This document shows, piece by piece, positions 1 through 11,301 of a stretch of DNA of 64,000 nt. The DNA comes from Solanum dulcamara. Taxonomy: Eukaryota; Streptophyta; Magnoliopsida; Solanales; Solanaceae. The notes under the pieces were generated by a model, which was given only the letters and a program-made list of their open reading frames with translations, had not been told where the DNA came from and did not search any database. The stretch covers positions 10,503,001 to 10,567,000 of the forward strand of contig NC_077247.1 in NCBI RefSeq assembly GCF_947179165.1, in the 5' to 3' direction. Every line of letters starts with the position of its first letter. The first letter of the stretch is position 1. A program made the position numbers and the translations under genes.

Positions 1-268
1 GTGTGTGGGTTGTTTAGAAGTCATTTCAATTGTGCCTATATGTCGCATTGTAAATATTTTATGTTATGGAAGCCTTGTCGGTTTATATGCCCTTTCATGA
101 TACGGTGCGAATGAAAGAGGCTGTATGTACATGAAAAAGTATTGACCCATTGAGGTTTTTGTGAGAAGTATCATATTCTACATAGCTTAACTTGACTATA
201 GCTGATACATACGTATACAGAGGTCCAGGTCAGAACCCAGTAGCGGCCTACGGGGTTGGGTCGTGTCA
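1..268 (+). mobile_element. 3' end of a long chromovirus LTR related to LTR G
   Basis: The last bases, a GGGTTGGGTCGTG run ending in TCA, match the end of solo LTR G at 49055-49069, and GTGTGTGGGTTG at the window edge recurs at 48839. The terminal GTGACA has become GTGTCA. The LTR begins outside the window, so neither its length nor a target-site duplication can be checked. It abuts a Tat-like LTR and probably inserted into it. Divergence from G is substantial, so it is a related family and not a recent copy. Confidence 0.6.
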
Positions 269-1179
269 TTCCTACACCCAAATCCTCTTTCTCAAGCAAG
301 AATTAGACTTATAGGTAAGTCCTTATTTTGATCACAACCTTGGAAGTCAATTAAAATATGAGATTAATTAGAGAATCAAAGACCCCTATCATAAACAAGA
401 AAATATTCATTTAGTTGCAAAAGCACAAAATAAGAATCAAAACCTAAAAATATTGTTTATCTCTAACACAATATCCAAATCCAAAAATTAAATCATTACA
501 ACTATGCATACTCAAGCCAAACCAAGAGTTGAAGAAATATCTTAAGAGTTACACATTGAAGCTCACAATCTTCATTCTTCAAGTTGAGTGGTGGCTCACT
601 CCTCCCAAAATTAGGGTTGATGGGCCTAAGATAACGTCCAATATTGAATATCTTCTTTCCAATGTATTGAGATGCCTTTCATCCAGATTAGGGTTTTAAA
701 ATTGTAAAAAGACAGTCTTGGGCTTCAGTATAGCCCGTTGATCACAAGAGAGGCCCTGTGGTCGCAGGTGCAACCTTCAATGCTGTGATTTATCCTTCAC
801 AGGTGTGCAAAGTTCTCTTGACTGTTGACTCTCACAGGAGTAATACATTATCCGTCGAAGCAGAGTCGTATGTACAACTTATTCCTCAATGGTATGTCTC
901 CTGTTGAATAGTAACTCTTTTACAGGTGTGAATTTTCTTTTGCCAATGTGGGCTCGCATGTGCAAATTCTCTTCCGCAAGTAAGAAAGGCCTGGCAGCTT
1001 AGTCCCTACAGTTGCTTCTCTTTTAGCTCCTTTTTTACTCTTTTCTTTGTCAATCATTCTTTCATGGTTTTTCACCTGAAATATGCATAAATCACACATA
1101 AGTAGTCTCTTTTAATGATTAGAAGGCACAAAATCACAAGAGACAGGCAACAAATAAGTGGTAAATTTACCACTTATCA
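269..1179 (-). mobile_element. Tat/Athila-like 3' LTR, truncated at the left by another LTR
   Basis: Read on the minus strand, the LTR opens with TGATAAGTGG directly after a purine-rich tract (AAGTTGGGGTG), the usual order of polypurine tract then 3' LTR. Further in lies a CG-containing stretch at roughly 735-1000. No open frame is present. The LTR's far end is lost where the LTR at 1-268 abuts it. Lineage is judged from the LTR start, the long noncoding stretch before it and general resemblance to Solanaceae Tat/Athila elements; pol is not visible here to confirm. Confidence 0.5.
1154..1177. repeat. Perfect 24-bp palindrome at the Tat-like LTR terminus
   Basis: The 24 bases are their own reverse complement, centred on AAATTT, with ATAAGTGG arms. 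The palindrome begins two bases inside the LTR end, so it spans the first bases of U3. Confidence 0.85.
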
Positions 1180-3112
1180 ACACCCCAACTTAATTTTTGG
1201 CTTATCCTCAAGCAAACCAAAATCAAAGCACATGGTGACTTAAAATTTTAGCATTATGATTTCACTTCCACACATCATAATCAAGCACAAGGAACATGAC
1301 TTCACTTGGTATTAACAATTAGCCCATACATGGAAACTTCTTTCCGATGCCCCCTTCTTTCTTTCAAACCTCATTTTTAAGAATACACCATATTAGAACT
1401 AGAATAATCAAGTGACAATAACTCATTCTCAAGAAATGACTCACACTCACTAGTTTCTTTTCATGTACATTTGGCTCAAATTTAGAGTTTCAACATTACC
1501 ACTATGATAATTCACATGCACTCATAAGAAAGAATGTGCCAAAATCACTCACACGATATTTACCAAACAATGGATAAATAAACAAAAACTCACTCACAAA
1601 GAACTTCTTCATGCTTATAAATACCAAACCATAGATTTGCCTTTATTTTCAATCAATATTAACTCAAATAGAATTTACCAAGAATGACATAGGGATTTTA
1701 TCAAGCTTGTAATGTAGGCTTAGGAAAGGTTATGATAATATTTGGGTATAAGCGACTACACCCTTCTTGAACTCTACAAACACTTTTCACTTGCCTTATT
1801 GCCATTTTTCTTTATCTTCTAAATCACACTATTCATTTTACTTTAGCCTAGATGCCCCACACCCAACTTCACATTCTTGGAGGAATTCATTTCTTTCTTT
1901 TTTCCAATCTTTTTTTCATTCTTTCTTCTTTATTTCATTCTTTTTCTTCAAGTTTCTTTTCATTACTTTCTTTAGTACATATTCCTCCTTTCTTTGACTT
2001 TTTCTTTCCTTGCTCATTTCTCAATCCACTATGTGGTTAGAATCCCCTTCATCCATTTTTATCACACCTCCAGCTTAGGCTTTTAGCCTCATCTCTAAAA
2101 AAAATTAGATTTTAAAGAGAAAAGGGTTCAAAAGAGGATTTTTTTTCAGGGGTAAGGCTTGTAATGTGGTTGCCAAAGAACGGTATTAGGCTCAAAAAAA
2201 GACAACTAGGGAAACATATAGTGCATGGTAGGCTCTTTCGGTCAAGTGGGCTTTCAAAAATCACAAAGAAGGCCTAAGTTCATTTTTCCGATCAAAAGTA
2301 ATCAAGATCAACCTTAAAAAATGAATGAGACAAGTTCTAGATGGCACAAGCAAGCATACAAAATTTATTCAAATAATCTTACCACACATGGCATGCAGAT
2401 TTATCAAGATGGGTCAATTTTTACATCCTTTCACAAGAGCACAAAGCATCACTTTTATCACTACCAATGAGATAAGTCACAAAAAGAGTTATAAGAGTTG
2501 TCAAAAAATCATTCTCAATGGCTTTCTTTTGTAAACATTTTGAGGGATACTCACTTTCTATTCACATTGCAAGGCTAATTTGATAGTACCAAACAAGTCA
2601 TATCCTCCCAAAAAAATAATGGTTTACCCTTAATAAAGGTGTCCCCTATCCATCATTGGGAAAGTTCATAGATCCTTTCAAAATTTGGCTACTCAGACTT
2701 CACCACACAACATTCCATGTATATTTTCTCAACCACATGATAATTTTCCCTTAAGAAAGGTTTCACCCTTATCCAACATTGGGCACCACCACTCAACATC
2801 ATCATAAAAAAAATAAGAATCTACGTAAATAAAACCAAAAACTACAAAGAAAATTAACAAAAATAACACTAATCTAAACACATCTATAATCATAAAACAG
2901 CTCGATGAGGGCACATCATCTAACAAAAACCATCAAAACAACATGACAAGGCCACAATGTTAAACATCATAATAAAACTACCTAAATGCTACACCCCAAA
3001 CTTAAAGAAATGTAGTTTCCCCAATGCATAAAGAAAAAAGGAGGATGGAAATATAAAAAGGGGCTCCCTGAAGTCTGTATCAGACTAGCAAACTTGGGGA
3101 TGTGGTGCATGT
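1180..3112 (-). mobile_element. Noncoding 3' internal region of the Tat-like element
   Basis: No coding reading is visible. It begins with the polypurine-like tract next to the LTR. A strongly C/T-rich stretch lies at about 1870-2030, and its apparent plus-strand frames (Phe/Ser-rich) come from that composition. Two similar blocks at about 2622-2670 and 2743-2790 (CCCTTAAKAAAGGT followed by ATCCAWCATTGGG) form a short direct repeat about 120 bases apart. Long noncoding stretches between the last ORF and the 3' LTR are usual in Tat/Athila elements. Confidence 0.45.
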
Positions 3113-3451
3113 CTAGGACGAGGAGTGTGCCTCCTCCTCATCATCATCATCATCCTCTTCCTTAGATAGGAAGGAATACTCCTCACTATCGTCCATATCA
3201 ATGGTGGGAATCTTCTTGCTTGGCTAGCCCCATTCGAATATTGATTTGATTCCACGCCATATCTTTACCATGATTTCCCCTGTCTTCTTGTTCCTTTCCT
3301 TATTCATTTTGAAATTTTGTTGGAGAGTAGCATATGTCTTGGCCGAGTTCACATAGCCTAGTTCAATCTTGCTAACCGAAGCTTTCATTTTGAGAATAGA
3401 TTTAACTTGTTTCTTTTTAATATCAAGATAAGCTTTTTTTGTTCTTTTAAA
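3113..3451 (-). pseudogene. C-terminal fragment of a Tat/Athila-like ORF with an acidic tail
   Basis: On the minus strand a coding-like reading runs from the junction with element B to a TAG stop at 3113-3115. It is Lys-rich in its first part (AYLDIKKKQVKSI is readable), then contains MVKIWRGIKSIFEWG, a premature TAG, and a Ser/Asp/Glu tail (EEDDDDDEEEAHSSS) encoded by a GAT/GAG run. Lying just before the 3' noncoding region of a minus-strand element, it should be the end of the last ORF: the pol end, or an env-like/extra ORF as in Athila. I do not recognise a domain. The N-terminal part was cut off by insertion of B. Confidence 0.4.
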
Positions 3452-4062
3452 TGACCCGACCTAGACCCTAGCCATAACATGGTGATTAGAATTCCAGAAA
3501 AACTCCAACCAAGCCTTTTAGCATAGCATTCATAAGCATACATAAATTAAATGAGAAATAAAACTAAATCAAGATATGGAAGAAAAATATCAAATAGAAC
3601 ATAAGTATCGAAATGAGAAAATTGTCAACATAGACTCTTACTAGCTAACATGCCTCTAATACTAAATGGGGGCATGCGATAATCTCCTAGATCACCCAAT
3701 ATGAAAGATAAAGAAAGTCATAGACTTATAATCAAGTAAATTTCTCATCCTCAAAACATGAGAACTCAACAATAAAGCAACAGAATGAACTCTATCCATG
3801 AAAGAGAGATGGGTGAATATGATCTTCAGAAGCTACATTATAATACAATGTAGGCAAAAAGAATGTGTTAGCATATTGAATATACTAAGTATGTGAAAAT
3901 ATGCATGAACAATAAAAGTAGAACATAGTCAATATGAATCATGGGATTCAAGACCAATATCTTTAAAACATGAATAAAGTCAAGAAAACATTAAACATTT
4001 ATCTCATTGGTCAATGCATCAAATCTCATAACTATCATAAGAACTCATAACTCAACTAAAAC
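3452..4062 (-). mobile_element. Element B 3' LTR, left part
   Basis: This matches the start of the LTR of element H (57584 onward): the ACCCGACC start, the block around CCAACCAAGCCTTTTAGCAT, and a run ending in AACTCATAACTCAACT. Element A inserted at its right edge. With the right part at 13623-15299 it gives about 2283 bp after removing the duplicated target, close to the 2277 bp of H's LTR. The terminal TGTCACGACCC is shortened to TGACCC, apparently a 5-base loss. Confidence 0.8.
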
Positions 4063-6383
4063 TGTCACGATCCAAGCCTTGGGCCTAGATGTGACATGGA
4101 AAATGAGGAATCCGAAAGTACATCAAACAAGCCTCTTAGCATTCTTTTAGCCTTTCATAGGTAATGACAATAAATAAACAAGCGTAAATCACAATAGTAA
4201 ATCTTCAACTTACATATATCCAACAATACCTCTAACTTTTAGAATTAATGGGGCTAAGAAAAGTTCCTAGCTCACCCTCAATCATAATAGAAAGAAATGT
4301 CATTATAAGTGTCTAAATATCTCAACATATCATAAGCTAGAAAGATAAAGGAGTATTATTTCCAGAACATGGGAAGTTACCAAAAGTAGTCTCCAAACAA
4401 AATCTTAACTAGCCATGTGGAGGACAATAAAGAGGAACACCAGTCCCTACATGGTGATATCATGTAGGCAAAAGAGTATGCGTTAGTACTTTTAATGTAC
4501 TAAGTATGTGGCATGCATAAACATTGAGGAAACATTAAAACATTTATGTAATATGAAACATAATGCAATGCTTGCATAATCAATCATATAGATATCCTTT
4601 AAAATATTCCTTTTGTGGTAAGATGACCACAACCGACATTCAAGACCATGCAAGCTATTACATAAAATTCAACATAACCCCATACGTTGGCCGGAGAACT
4701 ACTTGTCGGGTAGAACTTCGTCAACTTCATTCATTTTTTTTAACTTTAACTTTAAGTTCTTTCATGGATCCATTAGCCTAAGCCTGCAAGGGCTCCTATG
4801 TTTGCATATAGTTAATGAGATAAGGGGTTGCTACTAGGATTCCCTTACCGAATCTCACCTCAATGCCCCATTCGGTGCTAAGTCAATCCCACAGAATAGT
4901 TTAATACTTTAAAATATTCATAGCATATAGCTTGAGAATTCAAAAAATCATATTCAGTGGAATAGCTTATTAAAACATTTGGTGATTCAAATATGCAAGA
5001 ATTGCCTTATTTCATAGAGAATCCATCATTCATAGCATTTCATCATTCTTTTATTTCATAAAACTCTCTTTTGATCATATACATTTCTTTCATAAATATT
5101 TATTTGAAGTCAAAGCTTTTAAGTCAAACTTTATTGAAAATATAGTAAAACTAGGTGGGTTTAAATCACTTCAACTTTCAAACAAGTATGTAAATGAAAT
5201 TATGCATAAATACTTTGAAATCTATTAATTAAAAATCATGCGTTAAACAACCCACCATGAATTTTAAGAACCTTCAAAGAGATAAATAGAGAAATTACTT
5301 GCAAACCATCAATTCATATATATGAAATCAGTTTGCATCAAAATAGACCAATAATTATTAATTTAAGCATGATTTTTGCTATTATGTAGAAATAAAAATT
5401 ACCCATAAGAAAGTCTTATTTGAAATCAAGGGATTTAGTTGAAATAATTTTGGACTCCATTGGTGGAAGAACCCATGGATAAACACCACATACCTTAGAG
5501 TAAAGCATAAAGAAAATAAATATAATTTATCATATAATCAAAATACTTTAGGCATGAGAGAAGAAGGAATACTCTCATTGAAGCCTTACATACATAGAAT
5601 CTGAGGGTTACTCAGAATCGAAGGACTTAATGAACCTGTTGAATTTTAGCCTTTTCTTCTTGCCGGAGTATTTTGTGTACTACCCGAATTATATGAACCA
5701 CTGAAATAGTATTTCTACACTACTAAGAACTAAAAGTATATTTTGAAAATAAGTAAAGAAGTGTATAGAGAGAAGAGTTGCTTGAGAAAGCTTGATGAAC
5801 AAAATGATGAAATAAGGTGGTATTTATAGATGTGAAGGAGGGACCTAATAATAATTTAAATAATTATATAAAAATTTAATAAAGTATTGTGATTCCATAG
5901 GTGGTGTGAAATGGAGGACTATTGATGTCATTTCTTATGTCAAATGGAACTAGATCTTCTATGGTTGGTGAGATGAATCTTCTTTTTACGAAATACCCTT
6001 TTTCGGAGCTATGTTTAAACAAAATAACTTCCTAATTAGGATTTGATGTATTCATATGAATTGTATCTCTAGAAGTATGCTTTAATGTCATTTAAGAATC
6101 AACTGATTTGGAGCAACCTACAATGAGATATCATTTTTCTTCTACAATTACTCTATTTCACCAAAGCACCAGATCTTGCAAAGATTAATTTATTTGACCT
6201 ACTTTGCCTTCAAAGCTTAAGCTATGGTCTCATAAAAGTTGTAGGTAATGATGTTGGGGTTATCCCAAAATTGAATCACCGAATATGGACCATTCTATGA
6301 AAAGGTATGCCAAAAATACAGAAGCAATATCATTTTTGTCGAGAATTGGAATACCATATACAACGTTTTTAAGGGGTGTTACA
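4063..6383 (-). repeat. Element A 3' LTR
   Basis: It starts TGTCACGATCC and ends GGGTGTTACA on the plus strand, giving TG...CA ends. The sequence aligns end to end with 11302-13622. Adjacent bases 6384-6398 (TATCTCCCCCTTGG) are the polypurine tract read on the minus strand. Confidence 0.92.
5821..5829 (-). promoter_or_regulatory. TATA box in element A 3' LTR
   Basis: CTATAAATA on the minus strand, about 555 bases from the LTR's 5' end. It is repeated at the same place in the other LTR (13059-13067). Position and consensus fit the U3 promoter of an LTR retrotransposon. Transcription is not shown. Confidence 0.5.
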
Positions 6384-6398
6384 TTATCTCCCCCTTGG
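6384..6398 (-). other. Element A polypurine tract
   Basis: Read on the minus strand this is CCAAGGGGGAGATAA, immediately before the 3' LTR. It is the expected primer for plus-strand DNA synthesis. The same C-rich plus-strand motif follows the 3' LTRs of B, C, E and H. Confidence 0.75.
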
Positions 6399-6619
6399 GA
6401 ACATTCATCTGCGAATGAGACAAGACTTAGTTTGAGTAAAGTATAGTGTAAGACAAAAACCCATCATTAATACGATAGTGTAATTTAAAATATCGTTCGA
6501 AATATATTTCATAATTTTGCATGCATATGAAAAGAAAAGTTGGAATGCAAAGATTTCAAGTAATTGAGCAAGAACAACTTAATACCTTAGGATTGAGTAG
6601 AGGGGAAAAGGTGAGGGTA

Positions 6620-7384
6620 TCAATTAATCATATTCTCTTCTGCTTCCCACGTAGCACTTTCTTTTTGTTGATTCCTCCAAAGGACTTGAACAGATGCAAC
6701 TTCTTTGTTCCTCAATTTCTTAACTTGTTGGTCCAAAATTTCAACCGGGACTTCTTCAGAGGTCATGTTTTCTTCAACATTCACTACTCCCAAAGGAACA
6801 ATGGAATAAGGATCACCCACACATTTTCTCAACATAGACACATGGAACACCGGATAAACCATTGTCATTTCCAATGGAAACTCCAACTCATACGCAACCT
6901 TGCCAACACGTCTCACGATTCTATAAGGCCCTACATACCTAGGGCTCAATTTCACTTTCTTACCAAACCGAACCATATCCTTCATGGGTGAAACCTTTAG
7001 ATACACCCAATCATCCACATTAAATTCAAGATCCCTTCTTCTAGTGTTAGAATAGGACTTTTGACGACTTTGAGCAATCTTCAACCTTTCTCTAATGATC
7101 TTCACCTTCTCTAAAGCATCAAGTACCAAATTGGGGCCCAACAAGGTCATCTCACCTACTTCTAACCAACTAATTGGGGATCTACATCGTCTCTCATACA
7201 TAGCCTCAAACAGCACCATCTCAAGACTTGAGTGGTAACTATTATTATAGGCAAACTCGATGAGCTGTAGATGATCATCCCAATTTCCTTTAAACTCCAA
7301 CACATAAGCCCTTAATATATTCTCTAGTGTTTGAATTATCCTTTTGACTTGTCCATCTATTTGAGGATGGAATGCGGTGCTCAA
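6620..7384 (-). pseudogene. Element A integrase (C-terminal core) and chromodomain
   Basis: A 254-codon open stretch. Residues 1-60 contain the end of the DDE core (STAFHPQIDGQ, then IEFAYNNSYHSS). Residues about 90-190 are the GPY/F-type C-terminal domain (LSPRYVGPYRIVRRVGKVAYEL, with PVFHVSMLRK). The last 50 residues are the chromodomain (EEVPVEILDQQVKKL, VLWRNQ, ATWEAEE), which in chromoviruses targets integration to heterochromatin. The catalytic Glu of DGQxE is Lys here, so the enzyme would be inactive even if expressed. It is separated from the upstream integrase part by a stop and a frameshift. Confidence 0.88.
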
Positions 7385-7900
7385 TTATACCTTAGTATCG
7401 AGGCCTTTTTGAAACGATCTCCAAAAATGAGAAGTGAATTAGGTACCACAATCCAAAATAATGGATAACAGCAACCATGCAACTTCACCAACTCCCGAAT
7501 ATACAACTTGGCATAGTCTTTTGCACCATAGGAAGTCTTAACCAGTAGGAAGTGAGTCGACTTAGTCATTATATCAACAATTACCCAAATTGAATCATGA
7601 GGCTTCCGGGAATGAGGCAAACCCACTAAAAATCCATATTCACATCTTCCCACTTTCAAGTTGGGATTTCAATCTCTTGGGCTAGGCCACCCAACCTTTG
7701 ATGTTCGCCTTCACTTGTTGGAAATTCGGACATTCGGACATGAACCTTGCTATGTCCTTCTTCATGCCACCCCACCAATAGAAATCTTTTAATTCTCGGT
7801 ATATTTTTTTTGAATTGGAATGAATGGAGTATGTAGAATTATGAGCCTCCATCAAGATCAAACTCCTTAGACCATCCACATCCGGAACACATAGCCGACT
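7385..7900 (-). pseudogene. Element A integrase: zinc finger and first half of catalytic core
   Basis: The upstream ORF (7682-7879) holds the HHCC zinc finger: EAHNSTYSIHS gives both His, but the second Cys of CPNC is Phe (CPNF). The next ORF (7381-7659) contains WVIVDIMTKSTHF with the first catalytic Asp. A frameshift near 7470 puts the second Asp motif (ILDCGT) in another frame, followed by a CAA-to-TAA stop. The segment lies between RNase H and the integrase C-terminus, as in all gypsy pol genes. Confidence 0.82.
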
Positions 7901-8001
7901 TGGTAGTGTAGAACCCCATCTCCCCCTTTAAAAAAGACCTCTATCTTCTTTTTCTTCACCAACTTATTTAACTCAATAAACATCGGGTCAAGATCTTGCT
8001 T

Positions 8002-8565
8002 TTACTTAACATCCACCACCAAAGAGGATTCGGACCCATTTTGAACAACCATACCACCATCATCGGTACCACACAATTTCACCCCTAATCTAGCCAACCG
8101 GTGAACATCTTTCACCAACTCCCTCTTCTTTTCATCAACATGGGCCACACTCCCTATAGACACTCTACTAAGTGCATCGACAACCACATTGGTTTTACCC
8201 GGATGATAGTGCACACTCATGTCATAGTCCTTTAGGAATTCTAGCCACCTCTTTTGTCTTAGATTAAGGTCCTTTTGGGTAAACACATATTGAAGAATTT
8301 TATGATCGGTATACACATCCACATGTACTCCATAGAGGTAATGCCGCCAAATCTTTAAATAAAAAGCAACAACCACAAATTCAAGGTCATGGGTAGGGTA
8401 GTTATGCTCATGCACCTTTAATTGCCTAGAAGCATAGGCTATGACCTTGCCGTTTTGTATTAAGAAACAACCTAAACCTATTTTTAAAGAATCACAATAA
8501 ACCACAAACCCTTCTAATCCTTCTGATAGAGTCAAAATAAAAGCGGAGGTAAGTCGATCTTTCAA
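8002..8565 (-). pseudogene. Element A RNase H domain
   Basis: A 187-codon open frame with the RNase H series: [13 protein letters not shown] (first Asp), [11 protein letters not shown] (Glu), [13 protein letters not shown] (Asp) and VVDALSR (last Asp), so all four acidic residues survive. The tail ([21 protein letters not shown]) is the linker to integrase. RNase H removes the RNA strand after reverse transcription. It is one of the better preserved stretches of A, but no in-frame link to the RT core remains. Confidence 0.85.
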
Positions 8566-8595
8566 GGTCTGGAAACTCTTCTCACACTCATCCGT

Positions 8596-9240
8596 TCATA
8601 TGAATTTAGCTTTCTTTTGGGTCAATTTTTTCATAAGATATGATATAGAAGAAAACCCTTTGACGAACCTTCTATAGTACCCGACTAGACATAAGAAGCT
8701 CCTAATGTCTGAAGAAGACAACGGTCTTGGCCAATTCTTGAGTTTCTCTATTTTCTTAGGATCAACCTTGATCCCATCACCAGACACTACGTGACCAATA
8801 AATACCACCTCTTTCAACCAAAATTCACACTAACTAAATTTTGCGAACAATTATCTATCCCTCAATGTTTGAAGCATAACTCTCAAGTGATTCTTATGTT
8901 ATTCCTCACCTTGAGAGTAAATCAAAATATTGTCAATGAAGACCACCATAAAAGTATCAAGGTAAGGTTTGAACACCCTATTTATCAAGTACATGACACC
9001 ACCAGCGTATTCATCAACCAAAAACTTATCACCACAAACTCGAAGTGACCATACCTTATTCAGAAAGCCATTTTGGGAATGTCACACTCCCTCACCCGTA
9101 GTTGGTGATATCCGGACCGAAGATCAATCTTGGAGAAGTGACTTGCCCATTGAAATTGATCAAACAAGTCATCTATTCTAGGGATAGGGTACTTGTTCTT
9201 AATGGTCATCTTATTCAATTATCGATAGTCTATGCACATC
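8596..9240 (-). pseudogene. Element A reverse transcriptase core and thumb
   Basis: The thumb is open at 8596-8817 ([37 protein letters not shown]). The palm at 8818-9240 can be followed through stops: a degenerate [20 protein letters not shown] region, then the catalytic box. Chromoviruses usually have FIDD here; this copy reads FIDN, which removes one of the two metal-binding Asp residues. The GAC-to-AAT type change is at a former CpG. The thumb continues toward RNase H. Confidence 0.85.
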
Positions 9241-9980
9241 TAAGGTGACCCATCCTTCTTTCTCACAAATAACATGGGAGCACCCCATAGTGAAATACTT
9301 GGTCTTATGAACCCCTTTTCTAACAAGTCCTTTAATTCTTCCTTTAACTCTTTTAATTCTGCCAAGTCCATTCGGTAAGGAGGAATAGAGATAGGTTGGA
9401 TATCGGGGAGAAGATCGATACCAAAATCAACTTCCCTTTTGGGAGAGACACCAGGAAAGTCATTAGGAAAGACATCGGGGAACTCATTGACTGTGAGAAC
9501 CGACTCAAGAAGAGGACTTTTGGAGTCAACATCCCTAACCCTCACAATGTGGTAAATACAACCCTTAGCAATTAATTTTCGGGCGTTAAGATAAGAAATA
9601 AACTTACCCTTCACAACTAAATCACGAACTTTCCATTTAATAGAGGACTCATTTGGAAATTGGAACTTGACTCGACGAGTCCTACAATCTATGGAAGCAT
9701 AAGATGCATGTAACCAATCCATTTCATGAATGACATCAAAATCTACCATGCCGAGCTCAATGAGATCACAAAGAATAACTTTATCCAAGATAGACACGGG
9801 ACAACCCCTATAGACCTTTCTAGCAATGACCGACTTACTAACGGGGATAGACACAAAATAAGGCTCTAATAACATTTTAGGTGATACATCAAACATATTA
9901 GCAAGGAATGGACTGACAAACGATAAATTTGCACCCGGATCTAATAATTTATACACATCAAAAGCAAAGACCTTTAACAT
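9240..9980 (-). pseudogene. Element A protease and N-terminal reverse transcriptase
   Basis: This is the longest clean protease frame in the window, 246 codons. Near residue 12 is LLDPGANLSF, the aspartic protease site with DPG in place of the textbook D-S/T-G; other Solanaceae-type copies here share the Pro. IHEMDWLHASYASIDCRTRRV follows (flap side and core), then GKFISYLNARKLIAKGCIYH. From about residue 165 the RT N-terminus begins ([54 protein letters not shown]). The frame stops just inside RT. Confidence 0.87.
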
Positions 9981-11110
9981 ACTGGTAATGACATTGGGTG
10001 CTTCCTCAACCTCTTATTTCCCATGCAAGGCATAAAAGCGGTTGGTGCGTTAGCCACCTCCTTAGGCTTGTTTACCATGAGCAATTTGTCCTTAAGGCCT
10101 ACCACCACCACCTCTACAATCCCTAAAATGGTAGCCCAGCTTGCCACAATTAAAGTATACATTAGAGCTGGCTAAGCATCCCTCTTTGTGAGTTCTTCCA
10201 CACTTCTTGTAAGTGGGGAAAGTTTGAGCACCACCATTCTCTCTTGGAACCGTTGGGTTAGAACCCTTGTCCTTGTTGAACCTTGGAGGTAGAGTATTGG
10301 TGGAACTTTGTCCTACAAACCTTTACACACCTTAGCCTTTGCCATTGTTACCATAACCGGACCTTTGAGGGTTAAACTCTCCACCATCCACTCTAGCTTT
10401 TTTGAACCCACTTGATCTCTCTCTCAGCTTCTCTTTTTCAATTTGTTCTACGTAAGTCATTAACCAAGAGATGTCCATCTCCTTGACCAATATGGTCATT
10501 TTGCACAACTTAGATACCAAACTTGAGACATAGGAAATAAACTTATTCATCCTAGCTCTTGGGTCAGAGACCATGAAAGGAGCATACTTTGACAACTTAG
10601 TAAATTTGATAGCATACGCCCTCACGCGCATACTCCCTTGATAAAGGTTGATGAACTCTTGGATTTTGGCCTCCCTTAGCTCCAATGGAAAGAAGCGATC
10701 TAGGAAGGCACCTTTGAACTCTTTTCATCATATCATCCATATTTCTTCATCCTTCTTAACAACCCATTATTCGTACCACACTCGAGCCATACCTTTGAGT
10801 TGATAGGTCACTAGCTCGGCCTTCTCATTAGGTGGCACATCCATGATAACTAGAATCCAGTACACCTCATCAATGAACTCTATAAGGTCCTTATCTAGTT
10901 TAGAACCATCAAACTCGGGTGGATTCATACTTTGGAAATCCCAAATCCTAGATGTCAGATTTTGCATTTGGGGAGGAGGAACACTTTGATGTCCTTGGTT
11001 GGCTACGACTTGAGCCAACAGCATAATAATATTGTGAAACTCGACATAGGTTACCCCTTACTCATGATGTGGGGATTCCAAGAGTCATTATCCAGAAAAC
11101 ACAAAAGGGT
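9981..11110 (-). pseudogene. Element A gag (capsid and nucleocapsid)
   Basis: Capsid pieces are open at 10767-11024 (IWDFQSMNPPEFDGSKLDKD, IDEVYWILVIMDVPPNEKAE, YQLKGMARVWYE) and 10332-10685 (FINLYQGSMRVRAYAIKFTKL, MSWLMTYVEQIEKEKL-like). The nucleocapsid at about 10110-10210 has two decayed CCHC knuckles, one reading close to CGRTHKEGC and one YFNCGKLGYHFRDC whose first Cys is Tyr. Gag packages the RNA in the particle. Frameshifts separate all three pieces. The N-terminus near 11110 is approximate. Confidence 0.82.
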
Positions 11111-11285
11111 CGTTAGTTAGACAAAAGCTTAGAAAACTCCAAGGGACAACATGAATTCAAAAGAAGTGAAAACTTTCTTAAAGGTACCATAGTCTCCTAT
11201 TCATAGTTATGGCGCTCTTCACAACCATGAGCAAGATCCTATTTGACATAGTATGTTAGACTTCGAGGACCATTCAAAACTTCAG

Positions 11286-11297
11286 GCTCTAATACTA
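11286..11297 (-). other. Element A primer binding site
   Basis: On the minus strand it reads TAGTATTAGAGC, four bases after the 5' LTR. It differs from the initiator tRNA-Met complement TGGTATCAGAGC at two sites, both G-to-A or C-to-T transitions. Confidence 0.7.
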
Positions 11298-11301
11298 AGT
11301 T

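Noticed and set aside
1767..2040. Phe/Ser-rich frames suggesting a membrane protein
   Set aside because: Product of a C/T-rich tract; two frames over the same bases look alike.
6521..6991. 156-codon plus-strand frame
   Set aside because: Antisense to the well-supported integrase C-terminus of element A.
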